Shown here one piece after another: positions 41,572-49,431 of a stretch of DNA of 64,000 nucleotides; positions within the stretch are counted from its first letter, which is position 1, and the number at the start of each line of letters is the position of its first letter. The DNA comes from Nocardioides sp. URHA0032 (lineage in GTDB: Bacteria > Actinomycetota > Actinomycetes > Propionibacteriales > Nocardioidaceae). The notes beneath the pieces are model-generated. The model was not told the origin of the DNA. It worked only from the letters and a program-made list of their open reading frames with translations, and ran no database searches. Position numbers and translations under genes: made by a program. The DNA is taken from the NCBI RefSeq assembly GCF_000620645.1, contig NZ_KK211159.1, positions 1 to 64,000 of the forward strand, given 5' to 3'.

Positions 41572-42446
41572 TGAAGCGTGGGCACGTTCACGACGTCGGA
41601 GAGCCACTGCTTCTCGATCTGCGCGAGGGTGCCGTCCTCCTTGAGCTTCGCGAGAGCGGCGTCCACGCACGGGACCAGGAGGTTGCCCTTTTGGAACAGC
41701 ATGCCGAACTCCTCCTGCTGTCCGGTCTCCGGTTGGAACTGGCCCACGATCGTGCTGTTCGGGATCTCGACGGCACTGATGTAGAACGCGGTCGGGAGGT
41801 CGGAGAGGATCGCGTCGACCTGGCCGTTCTGCAGCGCCTGCTTCGCGGCGTTGGTGTCGTCGAACACCGCGGGGTCCTCGGTCGGCTGGATCACGTCCCG
41901 GATGGCGGTGAGCGACGTGGTGCCGGTCTGGGCACCGAGCTTGAGGTCCTTGAGGTCCGCGATGCTGGTGGCCGCGGCACCCGGCGTGCCCTTCAGCGCG
42001 ATGACCGCCTGCGCGGCCTGGTAGTAGCCGTCGGAGAAGTCCACGACCTCGGCACGCTGCGGGGTGATCGAGATCTGGTTGATGTCGAAGTCGAAGTCCT
42101 TCTCACCCGGGGCGTAGGACTTGTTGAACGGCACCTTGACCCACGTGACCTGGTCCTTGCTGAAGCCGAGCTGCTCCGCGACGGCGTACGCCACCGCGGA
42201 CTCGAAGCCCTTGCCGTTGCTCGGGTCGTTGTCGACGAACCACGGGTCGTACGCCGGGGAGTCGGTGCCGACCGTCAGCTGGCCGGGGGTCCGCAGCGGC
42301 AGCGAGTCGGTCGCACACTGGTTCGCGGTGGCCGACGGGTTCCCGGTGTCGGTCGCGGTGGCACCCCCGTCCGACTCGGGCGCGCACGCGACGGCGGCGA
42401 GAAGCAGGGGTACGGCGGCAACCGCCAGGGATCCACGCAGGCGCAT
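41568..42446 (-). CDS. Amino-acid ABC transporter substrate-binding lipoprotein
   Basis: A 292-residue exported lipoprotein: signal peptide MRLRGSLAVAAVPLLLAAV ending in the lipobox AVAC, followed by a T/S/G-rich linker. The SBP_bac_3 fold begins near LTVGTDSPAYDPWFVDN and shows YAVAEQLGF, FDFDINQISITPQRAEVVDF and GTTSLTAI. This class binds polar amino acids such as glutamine, cystine or glutamate. The gene leads the three-gene operon and faces the C-S lyase gene at 42518 across 71 bp, which makes a sulfur amino acid a reasonable but unproven substrate. Confidence 0.92.
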   Translation of the reverse strand: MRLRGSLAVAAVPLLLAAVACAPESDGGATATDTGNPSATANQCATDSLPLRTPGQLTVGTDSPAYDPWFVDNDPSNGKGFESAVAYAVAEQLGFSKDQVTWVKVPFNKSYAPGEKDFDFDINQISITPQRAEVVDFSDGYYQAAQAVIALKGTPGAAATSIADLKDLKLGAQTGTTSLTAIRDVIQPTEDPAVFDDTNAAKQALQNGQVDAILSDLPTAFYISAVEIPNSTIVGQFQPETGQQEEFGMLFQKGNLLVPCVDAALAKLKEDGTLAQIEKQWLSDVVNVPTLQ

Positions 42447-42517
42447 GGCGAAAGCGTAGGACCCCGGGGCCCGCGACGACGCATTCCGCAGATTTGTGGA
42501 CGTGGTGAGATGGACCG

Positions 42518-43651
42518 GTGCTCCGCGACCTTTCCGACGACCAGGCCCGGACCGCGCTCCCGTTCAAGTGGGGCGCGACCGAGCCCGGGGTGCTGCCGGC
42601 CTGGGTCGCCGAGATGGACTTCCGGCTGGCGGAGCCGATCGAGGACGCACTCGTGCGCGCCGTCCGCGGCAGCGCCCTCGGCTACCCGCCGCCCGCGGAC
42701 GGGCTCGGTACGGCGTTCGCGGGGTTCGCGCAGCGGCACTGGTCCTGGCGCGTTCCCGACGACGCCTCGGTCGCGACCGGCGGGGTGATGAGCGGCATCC
42801 GCCTCGCCCTCGAGGCGCTCTGCCCGGCGGGACCCGTCGTGGTGCCCCAGCCCTGCTACCCGCCGTTCCGCGATGTCGTGGCGGTCACCGGTCGCGAGCT
42901 GGTGACCGTCGACCTCGACCCGGACGCCGACGTCGCGACCCTGGACCTGGCCGCGATCGAGGCGGCGTTCGCCGCGGGCGCCCGCACCTTCCTCCTCTGC
43001 AACCCGCACAACCCGCTCGGCCGGGCCTGGACCCGGTCCGAGCTGGAGGCGCTCGCGGAGCTGACCGGGCGGTACGGCGTACGCGTGGTCTCCGACGAGA
43101 TCCACGCGCCGCTGGTGCTGCCGGGCGCGACGTTCACGCCGTACCTCACCGTGGACCAGTCGGCCGTCATGGTCACCAGTGCCTCGAAGTCGTTCAACAT
43201 GCCGGCCGTGCACGGCGCCCAGCTCGTGCTGCTCGACCCGGCCGACCGCGAGCGCGTCCGCGCGCTCCCGGTCCCGGCGCAGAACACCTGGTCCTCGCTC
43301 GGCGTCGTCGCCGGCGAGGTCGCGTGGCGGGACTGCGACGAGTGGCTGGCCGCGCTGGTCGAGCGCCTGGACCGGAACCGGGCGCTGCTCGCCGACGAGC
43401 TGCCACCGAAGGCACGGATGCGGCCGCTGGAGGCGACGTACCTCGCATGGCTCGACCTGCGCGCCTACGCCGCCGACCCCTGCGCGGTCGCGCTGCGGCA
43501 CGGCGTTCGACTCGCGCCCGGTGGCGACTACCAGCCCGGCCTGCCGGGCCACGTCCGGCTCAACCTCGCGACCAGTGCCGACCGGCTGGCGGAGATCCTT
43601 CACCGGCTGGTCACCGGGCTGACCACGTCGGGGACCGGGACCGACACCTAG
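42518..43651 (+). CDS. MalY/PatB-type PLP-dependent C-S lyase
   Basis: A 377-residue fold-type I PLP enzyme starting at GTG 42518. It opens FKWGATEPGVLPAWVAEMDF, the diagnostic start of MalY/PatB cystathionine beta-lyases. PLP contacts appear as FLLCNPHNPLGR, VVSDEIHAPLV and the Schiff-base lysine in TSASKSFNMPAVHGAQ (Lys about 226). It should cleave cystathionine or cysteine conjugates to a thiol, pyruvate and ammonia. Divergent from the amino-acid ABC operon, suggesting linked use of imported sulfur amino acids. Confidence 0.92.
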   Translation: MLRDLSDDQARTALPFKWGATEPGVLPAWVAEMDFRLAEPIEDALVRAVRGSALGYPPPADGLGTAFAGFAQRHWSWRVPDDASVATGGVMSGIRLALEALCPAGPVVVPQPCYPPFRDVVAVTGRELVTVDLDPDADVATLDLAAIEAAFAAGARTFLLCNPHNPLGRAWTRSELEALAELTGRYGVRVVSDEIHAPLVLPGATFTPYLTVDQSAVMVTSASKSFNMPAVHGAQLVLLDPADRERVRALPVPAQNTWSSLGVVAGEVAWRDCDEWLAALVERLDRNRALLADELPPKARMRPLEATYLAWLDLRAYAADPCAVALRHGVRLAPGGDYQPGLPGHVRLNLATSADRLAEILHRLVTGLTTSGTGTDT

Positions 43652-43695
43652 GGTGACGCGCCTGGACTCACTGTCATCGGGTGTGGCGTCGACGT

Positions 43696-43716
43696 GCTTC
43701 CGCACCGACCGGAAGC
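43696..43716. terminator. Hairpin between convergent genes
   Basis: GCTTCCG (43696-43702) and CGGAAGC (43710-43716) form a 7-bp stem with a 7-base loop in the 84-bp gap between the C-S lyase stop (43651) and the glycosyltransferase stop (43736). Could serve both strands. Confidence 0.5.
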
Positions 43717-43735
43717 CGCCGACCTCGCGAAGCGC

Positions 43736-44650
43736 TCAGACATCCAGCCGGCCGCGACGCTGGACGAGCGGCCGCGGCGCCTGCGGCAGCCAGGTACGGG
43801 TGATGTGGTCGACGACGTGCACGCCGGCCGGTGCCTCGACCCGCTGGAGCCCCTCGACCTGCTCCCCGCGGCCCTCCATCAGCGCGCTGTAGACCTCCCA
43901 CTCGCGGCGCTTGCGCGGTGCGCGGGACGACTCGTCGAACGAGGTGTGGCTCCAGTGCGCGAACTCGTCGGCGTCCAGCCACTTCAGCTCGACGCACAGC
44001 CCCTCGGGCATGATCAGCCGCTCCGACGTGCTCGGGAACTCGCGCACCTCCCACTCGAACGCCTTCACGAACGTGAACTCCGGCCCCATCGGGTAGATCC
44101 ACGGCTCCAGGAACCGGAACCCGAGGTCGATCCACGCCACCGACTCGCTCTCGATCGAGACCGGGTGCCGCGGCACCAGCACGACGGCATCCGAGCCCTC
44201 GAGCTGCCACGACAGGTCCGACAGCGCGGCCACGCCCTCGCGGGTCAGCACCATGTCGCCGTCCCACTTCATCGAGTACGACGTGCGCACGTGCGCGAAC
44301 GACCAGTTGTAGAAGTGGGTCAGCGAGTGCACGGAGTCCGGCGGGGTCGCGAGGTGCTCGTGACCCGCGCGGCTCACCCTGAACGGGTACGACGTCAGCG
44401 TGAAGCGCCCGGTCGCCCCGCACTCCTCGGCCACCCGCTGCGCGACCTCGGGCGTGCCGTCGTCCGAGCCGTTGTCGACCAGCACCACGTGCTGCACCGC
44501 CTCGAACATCGGCGGCAGCACCCAGGGCAGGTTGCGCGCCTCGTTCTTCACCCGGAACACGCAGGTGAGCCCGGGCGCCAGCGGCCCGCGCGTCCACGGC
44601 CAGGTGACGTCGTACGCCGTCTCGCCCTCGAGGTTGGCGATGTCGACCAC
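43736..44650 (-). CDS. Family 2-like glycosyltransferase
   Basis: A 304-residue GT-A fold protein starting at GTG 44650. The N-terminal part has LTCVFRVKNEARNLPWVLPP and VVLVDNGSDDGTPEVAQRV, the nucleotide-binding start of GT2 enzymes, and YSMKWDGDMVLTREGV, a DxD-like acidic motif (WDGD). The C-terminal half is family-specific. No membrane segment. It is separated by 2 bases from the upstream sulfotransferase gene, so the two are co-transcribed and may together decorate a glycan or glycolipid. Sugar and acceptor unknown. Confidence 0.85.
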   Translation of the reverse strand: MVDIANLEGETAYDVTWPWTRGPLAPGLTCVFRVKNEARNLPWVLPPMFEAVQHVVLVDNGSDDGTPEVAQRVAEECGATGRFTLTSYPFRVSRAGHEHLATPPDSVHSLTHFYNWSFAHVRTSYSMKWDGDMVLTREGVAALSDLSWQLEGSDAVVLVPRHPVSIESESVAWIDLGFRFLEPWIYPMGPEFTFVKAFEWEVREFPSTSERLIMPEGLCVELKWLDADEFAHWSHTSFDESSRAPRKRREWEVYSALMEGRGEQVEGLQRVEAPAGVHVVDHITRTWLPQAPRPLVQRRGRLDV

Positions 44651-44652
44651 GG

Positions 44653-45711
44653 TCAGCGCTCCCGGCCGAACGCCTTGCGCAGCCCGCGCCGCATCGTCGG
44701 CGGCACCAGCGCACGCACGCCGTGCGGGAGCCTGTCGGCGCCGCGTCGGACGGTGGCGGGTGCCGGCTGCTGGGCGAGGCCCTCGCGGCGCGCGGCCAGC
44801 GCGGTCGACTGGGCGATCGCCTCGGCCTCGTCGTAGAGGTCGGCGTACGCCGTGCGCAGCTGGTCGAGCACCTCGTGCACCTCGGGGGTGTCACCGTCCT
44901 CCTCGGCGAGCCGGTCGAGGTGCTGCCAGCTCTCCTCCGCGATCTCCCGCAGCCGCGCGGGGACAGCGACGTCCTCCCACGTCAGCTGGACCCGGCGCAG
45001 GGTCGGGTCGATGAACTGGTGCACCCGGCGCACGTCGTTCGCGGTCGCGGACTTCACCGCGTCGATGTCGAAGGCCTGCCCGATCGCGAACACCGGGACC
45101 GTCCAGTCCCGGAACATGTCCTGGTAGCGCACGAACCGGCGCGCGGACCCGCGCGTGGAGCGCTCCGTGTGCAGCATCATGTTCACCCAGGCCGCGGTGC
45201 GCTGCACGTCCCCCGCCTCGGGCGCGTAGTCCTTCTGCTTGCTGCCGACCACCTCGGTGACCGGCCGCAGCATCGTCACGTACGCCGGCGCCGCGTCGCA
45301 GCGCAGCGCGGCGGAGCGCCAGAGGCCGAGGAACCACGCGAGCCGCGGGTCCTTGACGACGAGCTCGGGGCCGGCCTCGGAGAACTGCTGCGCCAGCCAG
45401 TCGTGCAGGCGCCCGCGCAGCGGCTCGAACGCCGCGAGCTTCCCGGCCGCGAACCACGCCGACGGGCGCGCGTCGGAGACGTGCACGTTGCAGCGGTCGA
45501 GCAGCTCCTCGTGGAGGTCGACCACCCACTGCGGCTCGCCGAAGCCCTTCGGGTTGGTCTCGTCGGCGACGACCTCGGGCTGCGGCACGCGCATCCCGAG
45601 CGTCTGCAACGCCCCCGCCATGGTGCTGGTGCCGCTCCGACCCGAACCGACGACGAACACCACCCGGCGCTTGACCGGGACGGCCTCGGACAGCGGGGTC
45701 GGCGTCGACAT
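44653..45711 (-). CDS. Sulfotransferase family protein
   Basis: A 352-residue PAPS-dependent sulfotransferase-like protein. The 5'-phosphosulfate loop is RRVVFVVGSGRSGTSTMAGAL at about residues 15-35 and the 3'-phosphate-binding region is likely RSTRGSARRFVRYQDMFRD near 170, with ELVVKDPRLAWF between. It would transfer sulfate from PAPS to a carbohydrate or lipid hydroxyl. I use ATG 45711 (MSTPTP); GTG 45720 is in frame. Pairing with a glycosyltransferase two bases downstream suggests a sulfated surface glycan; acceptor unknown. Confidence 0.85.
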   Translation of the reverse strand: MSTPTPLSEAVPVKRRVVFVVGSGRSGTSTMAGALQTLGMRVPQPEVVADETNPKGFGEPQWVVDLHEELLDRCNVHVSDARPSAWFAAGKLAAFEPLRGRLHDWLAQQFSEAGPELVVKDPRLAWFLGLWRSAALRCDAAPAYVTMLRPVTEVVGSKQKDYAPEAGDVQRTAAWVNMMLHTERSTRGSARRFVRYQDMFRDWTVPVFAIGQAFDIDAVKSATANDVRRVHQFIDPTLRRVQLTWEDVAVPARLREIAEESWQHLDRLAEEDGDTPEVHEVLDQLRTAYADLYDEAEAIAQSTALAARREGLAQQPAPATVRRGADRLPHGVRALVPPTMRRGLRKAFGRER

Positions 45712-45721
45712 GGCCTGCACT

Positions 45722-45880
45722 CTATTGACCGCGGCGGCGCAGGAGCGAACCGATCGCGCGGCGCTTCGCGGGCTGCTCCGCCGGAGGCTGCCTCCGCTCC
45801 GGCCGCGGCGCCGCTGCCCTCCCGAGCTCGCGCCAGGGGTCGGCCGGGTCCCGGGCGGCGCCCGCGGAGCCGCGCGTCAT
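45722..45880 (-). CDS. Possible 52-residue arginine-rich ORF
   Basis: An ATG-started frame of 52 codons between the GH1 gene and the sulfotransferase, ending 11 bases before the sulfotransferase start. The product is low in complexity (many Arg, Ala, Pro) with DPWRELGRAAAP and RAIGSLLRRRGQ. No relatives recognised. Its composition could arise by chance in such GC-rich DNA; it is listed because it occupies an otherwise empty 168-bp stretch in operon orientation. Confidence 0.3.
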   Translation of the reverse strand: MTRGSAGAARDPADPWRELGRAAAPRPERRQPPAEQPAKRRAIGSLLRRRGQ

Positions 45881-45888
45881 CTGACGCC

Positions 45889-45958
45889 GAGTCGGCGCAG
45901 TCTCAGCTGAGATGGCGCCGACTCGGCGCAGTCTCAGCTGAGATGGCGCCGACTCGGC
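45889..45958. repeat. 31-bp tandem palindromic repeat (2.3 copies)
   Basis: Two 31-bp units at 45889-45919 and 45920-45950 differ by one base (GAGTCGG or GACTCGG), with a partial third to 45958. Each holds the perfect 12-bp palindrome TCTCAGCTGAGA and a GCGCCGA/TCGGCGC near-palindrome. The array touches the stop codon of the GH1 gene (45962-45960, minus strand), so it probably terminates or stabilises that transcript. Confidence 0.8.
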
Positions 45959-45959
45959 C

Positions 45960-47327
45960 TCAACCGAGCGACTTCGTCTGCGCGGCGATGACGTCGGCGT
46001 ACCACTGGAACGACCGCTTCGGCGTCCGCACCAGCGTGTCGTAGTCGACGTGCACGAGCCCGAACCGCTGCGTGAAGCCTTCGGACCACTCGAAGTTGTC
46101 CATGAGCGACCACGTGTAGTAGCCGCGTACGTCGACGCCGCGCTGCACGGCGGTCGCGACCGCGCGCAGGTGCGCGTCGAGGTAGTCGATGCGCGGCTGG
46201 TCGTCGACGACGCCGTTCTCGTCGGGTCCCATGTTGTAGGCGCAACCGGACTCCGTGACGAAGATCGGCGGGAGCGCGGCGCGGTACCGGGCGCGCAGGA
46301 TGATCAGCCACTCGCGGAGCGCGTCCGGCACGACCGGCCACCCGAAGTCGGTGGTGGGGTAGCCGACCAGCTCGCGGAACTCGAACGGCAGCTCCGCGTC
46401 CTCGCGGGCGGCGCCGATCTTGAACGGGTTGTAGTAGTTGACCCCGTAGAAGTCGAGCGGCTGCCGGATCACGGCCAGGTCGCCGTCCTGCAGGATCCCC
46501 TCCAGCAGCGGCTGGAGGTCCTGCGGGTAGCGGCCCAGCAGCATCGGCTCGGTGAACATGCCGTTCCAGAGCGCGTCGAACAGCTTGGACGCACCCACGT
46601 CGGCCACGTCGTCGGAGGCCGGCCACATCGGCGCGTGGTTGTTCGCGCAGCCCACGCTCGTGGCGCCCGCGGCGCGCAGCGCGATGGCCGCGCGGCCGTG
46701 GCCGAGCAGCAGGTGGTGCGCCACCGGCATCGCGTCGAACATCAGCGTCTTGCCCGGCGCGTGCCTGCCGATCGCGTAGCCCATCATCATCACGACGTTC
46801 GGCTCGTTCACCGGGATCCAGTGCTCGACCCGGTCGCCGAACCTCTCGCCGAGGATCGCGGCGTACTCGGCGAACCGCTCGACGGTGTCGCGGTTGAGCC
46901 AGCCACCGTCGTCCTCGAGCGCCTGCGGCAGGTCCCAGTGGTAGAGCGTCACCATCGGCTGCACGTCGTTGGTGAGGAGCTCGTCGATCAGCCGGTCGTA
47001 GAACGCGAGCCCGGCAGCGTTCGCCGGCCCGGAGCCGGTCGGCTGGATCCGCGGCCAGGAGACCGACAGCCGGTAGCCGCCGACCCCGAGGCGCTTCATC
47101 AGGGCGACGTCCTCGGCGTACCGGTGGTAGTGGTCGCACGCGACCGCCCCGCTCGACCCGTCGACGATCCGACCCTCCTGCGCGGTGAAGGTGTCCCAGA
47201 TGCTCGGGCCCTTGCCGTCCTCGGTCGCCGCCCCCTCGATCTGGTACGACGCCGTGCTCGTGCCGAAGCGGAAGCCGGGTGGGAGCTGGGGAAGGGGCGC
47301 TGGGGGCGCATGGTCGGGCACGGGCAC
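45960..47327 (-). CDS. Beta-glucosidase, glycoside hydrolase family 1
   Basis: A 455-residue GH1 enzyme. Family start LPPGFRFGTSTASYQIEGA, acid/base glutamate in HWIPVNEPNVVMMMG (about residue 170) and nucleophile glutamate in PIFVTESGCAYN (about 355), plus YYTWSLMDNFEWSEG near the end. A retaining beta-glycosidase, cytoplasmic (no signal peptide). The start is uncertain: GTG 47327 and GTG 47321 are both possible and neither has a clear ribosome-binding site. The pirin gene on the other strand starts at 47338 or 47329, so the two divergent genes leave almost no promoter space. Confidence 0.9.
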   Translation of the reverse strand: MPVPDHAPPAPLPQLPPGFRFGTSTASYQIEGAATEDGKGPSIWDTFTAQEGRIVDGSSGAVACDHYHRYAEDVALMKRLGVGGYRLSVSWPRIQPTGSGPANAAGLAFYDRLIDELLTNDVQPMVTLYHWDLPQALEDDGGWLNRDTVERFAEYAAILGERFGDRVEHWIPVNEPNVVMMMGYAIGRHAPGKTLMFDAMPVAHHLLLGHGRAAIALRAAGATSVGCANNHAPMWPASDDVADVGASKLFDALWNGMFTEPMLLGRYPQDLQPLLEGILQDGDLAVIRQPLDFYGVNYYNPFKIGAAREDAELPFEFRELVGYPTTDFGWPVVPDALREWLIILRARYRAALPPIFVTESGCAYNMGPDENGVVDDQPRIDYLDAHLRAVATAVQRGVDVRGYYTWSLMDNFEWSEGFTQRFGLVHVDYDTLVRTPKRSFQWYADVIAAQTKSLG

Positions 47328-47337
47328 AATGATGCAG

Positions 47338-48003
47338 ATGACTGTCGAGATCCGCCGGGGAACCGAGCGCTTCCTCACCCGGAGTGAGGGACATTTCACC
47401 CGGCACTCATTCTCCTTCGGGTCCCACTACGACCCGGACAACGTCTCCTTCGGCCCGCTCGTCTGCCACGACGACCACCGGCTGAAGGCGGGGGCCGGCT
47501 TCCCCGAGCACGAGCATCGCGACGTCGAGATCGTCACCTGGGTGCTCTCCGGGTCGCTCCTGCACACCGACTCCTCGGGGAGGGACGCGGTCGTGCGCCC
47601 GGGTCAGGTGCAGGTGCTCTCGGCCGGTTCCGGCGTGACCCACTCCGAGATCGCCGGGCCTGAGGGCCAGGTGCGGTTCGTCCAGGCATGGCTGACGCCG
47701 GACGAGGCCGGTACGCCGCCGTCGTACTCGCTCACGCCGGTGGAGCTGACCCCCGGCGAGCTGAGCCCGGTGACGGCGATCGGGTCGTCCCGCCTGCTCG
47801 TCGCCCGGCTGGCCGCCGGGCAGACGGTCACGCTCCCCGACGAGCGGCTGCAGCACGTCTTCGTCGCCGGCGGCGCACTCATCCGCTCCTCGCTGGCGGA
47901 GCCGCTCGCCGACGGCGACGCGTTCCGCATCACCGACACCCCGGGGCTGACGGTGACCGCGGCCGTCCCGACCGAGCTGATGGTCTGGGCCTTCGACCGA
48001 TGA
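47338..48003 (+). CDS. Pirin-family protein
   Basis: A 221-residue bicupin. The N-terminal cupin has the metal ligands in GFPEHEHRDVEIVTWVLSGS (two His plus a Glu) and SGVTHSEIAG, as in quercetin-2,3-dioxygenase-like pirins such as E. coli YhhW; the C-terminal cupin is degenerate. Bacterial pirins can act as quercetinases or as metabolic or redox regulators. ATG 47338 chosen; ATG 47329 and 47332 are upstream in frame. The stop overlaps the next gene by 4 bases. Confidence 0.9.
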   Translation: MTVEIRRGTERFLTRSEGHFTRHSFSFGSHYDPDNVSFGPLVCHDDHRLKAGAGFPEHEHRDVEIVTWVLSGSLLHTDSSGRDAVVRPGQVQVLSAGSGVTHSEIAGPEGQVRFVQAWLTPDEAGTPPSYSLTPVELTPGELSPVTAIGSSRLLVARLAAGQTVTLPDERLQHVFVAGGALIRSSLAEPLADGDAFRITDTPGLTVTAAVPTELMVWAFDR

Positions 48004-48521
48004 CCCGCCGGGCACTGCTGCTGCCCGGCCGGGCCTACCCGGTCTCGATGCCGCTGCTCGCCGCCAACGGCGCCGTGCTGGCGCGGCACGGCTGGGCGGT
48101 GCGCCCCGTCAGCTGGGCGGCACCCGAACCGGTGCCGACCGACGGCGCCTGGGTCGGCCAGCAGGCGGCAGCCGCGATGGGCGAGGACCCCGGACCGTGG
48201 CTGTTCGCCGCGAAGTCGCTCGGCACCCGGGTCACCCAGTCGCCCGTCCGGGCCGCGGCCTACGTGCTGCTCACCCCGCTGACGGCCGACCCGGCCGCCA
48301 CCTCGGCGATCGCGGCCCTCGTGCGGGACGGACGTCCGGTCCTGCTCGTCGGCGGCACGGCCGACCCGTTCTGGTCGTCTGCCGCGTCGGCCGCGACCGG
48401 TGCGGACGTCGTCGAGGTCGAGGGCGCCGACCACGCGATGCTGGGCCTGCACGACCAGGTCGCAACCGCCGTCGACTCGTTCCTCACCACATTGAGTCGG
48501 GACTCGACCGTCAGCAGATGA
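48000..48521 (+). CDS. Small alpha/beta-hydrolase-like protein
   Basis: A 173-residue protein translated from an ATG overlapping the pirin stop by 4 bases. It reads RALLLPGRAYPVSMPLLAAN, then WLFAAKSLGTRVTQ where KSLG sits at the nucleophile-elbow position (Ser within a GxSxG-like turn, first Gly replaced), VLLVGGTADPFW (acidic residue) and EGADHAML (histidine). The overall order is that of a minimal dienelactone-hydrolase-like fold without a cap. Activity and substrate unknown. Its tail overlaps the DagK gene by 11 bases, convergently. Confidence 0.78.
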   Translation: MTRRALLLPGRAYPVSMPLLAANGAVLARHGWAVRPVSWAAPEPVPTDGAWVGQQAAAAMGEDPGPWLFAAKSLGTRVTQSPVRAAAYVLLTPLTADPAATSAIAALVRDGRPVLLVGGTADPFWSSAASAATGADVVEVEGADHAMLGLHDQVATAVDSFLTTLSRDSTVSR

Positions 48522-49431
48522 CGGGGAGGGCGCCCGGGACGATCTCGACGGTGGCGGGTGGGGAGCCGAGGGTCGGCAGCGGGCCGAGCGGCTCGCCGTC
48601 CGCGCCGACCGGGATCGGGGCGCGCGCGGTGCCGCGGATCTCGACCCGCTTGCCCGACAGCACGGTGACCTCGGCGAGGTCGACGTGTGCGCCGTCGTAC
48701 ACCTTCGGCAGCGAGCGCATCAGCGCGATCCGGCCGGCGGCCTCGATCACGACGACATCCAGGACGCCGTCCTCGACCGACGCGGGCGGCGCGATCCGCA
48801 TGCCCTTGCCGTAGTACGCCGAGTTCGCGACCACCACCGTGGCGGCGGCGTACTCGTGCTCGATCCCGTCGACCGCGACCCGGTAGCGCCCGGGCTGGTA
48901 CGTCGCGAGCGCGCGCAGCGCGGCGTACGGGTACTGCAGCGCGCGGGGCAGCCACCTCGCCCGGTCCACGATCTCGGCGGCGCGGGCGTCGACGCCGGCG
49001 TAGACGGACCCGGCCACGACCCGGCGCTGCCCGCCGAGCGTCGCCGCGAGCAGGTCGACCTGCCGCACCTCACCGGAGAGCAGCAGCGTGGCCTGCGCGT
49101 CCGGCTCCTCGGGCACCCCGAGCATCCGGGCGAAGTCGTTGCCGCGACCGGCCGGCAGCACGCCGAGGGTGCCGCCACGGGCGGAGACCAGGCCGGCGAG
49201 CGAGGAGAGCATGCCGTCGCCCCCCACGGACACCACCACGTCGCCGCGGCCGACCGCCTGGTCGACGAGCTCGACCATCGCGTGCGGGCCCGGCGAGTAC
49301 GTGACGTCGACGGTCGCGCCCGCCTCGCGCAGCAGCCGCGCGACCGGTACGACGGCGCCGGGTGCGGCGCCGCCGCCCGACGTCGGGTTGACCAGGAAGG
49401 TGAACGCCCTGCCGTTCCTCGGCAAGCTCAC
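48511..49431 (-). CDS. dagK: Diacylglycerol kinase family lipid kinase
   Basis: A 306-residue DagK_cat-type lipid kinase starting at GTG 49431. Hallmarks: FTFLVNPTSGGGAAPG, the nucleotide-binding VVSVGGDGMLSSLAGLV (GGDG motif) and LGVLPAGRGNDFARMLGVP, with a C-terminal beta-sandwich. It phosphorylates diacylglycerol or a related lipid alcohol. It overlaps the AGPS-like gene stop by 4 bases. The pair matches Rv2251-Rv2252 of M. tuberculosis as I recall them, where Rv2252 is a diacylglycerol kinase linked to phosphatidylinositol mannoside supply. Confidence 0.9.
   Translation of the reverse strand: MSLPRNGRAFTFLVNPTSGGGAAPGAVVPVARLLREAGATVDVTYSPGPHAMVELVDQAVGRGDVVVSVGGDGMLSSLAGLVSARGGTLGVLPAGRGNDFARMLGVPEEPDAQATLLLSGEVRQVDLLAATLGGQRRVVAGSVYAGVDARAAEIVDRARWLPRALQYPYAALRALATYQPGRYRVAVDGIEHEYAAATVVVANSAYYGKGMRIAPPASVEDGVLDVVVIEAAGRIALMRSLPKVYDGAHVDLAEVTVLSGKRVEIRGTARAPIPVGADGEPLGPLPTLGSPPATVEIVPGALPVIC

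Noticed and set aside
43736..48521. Secondary-metabolite gene cluster
   Set aside because: A glycosyltransferase, sulfotransferase, GH1 and pirin are together, but there is no core synthase, dedicated regulator or exporter.
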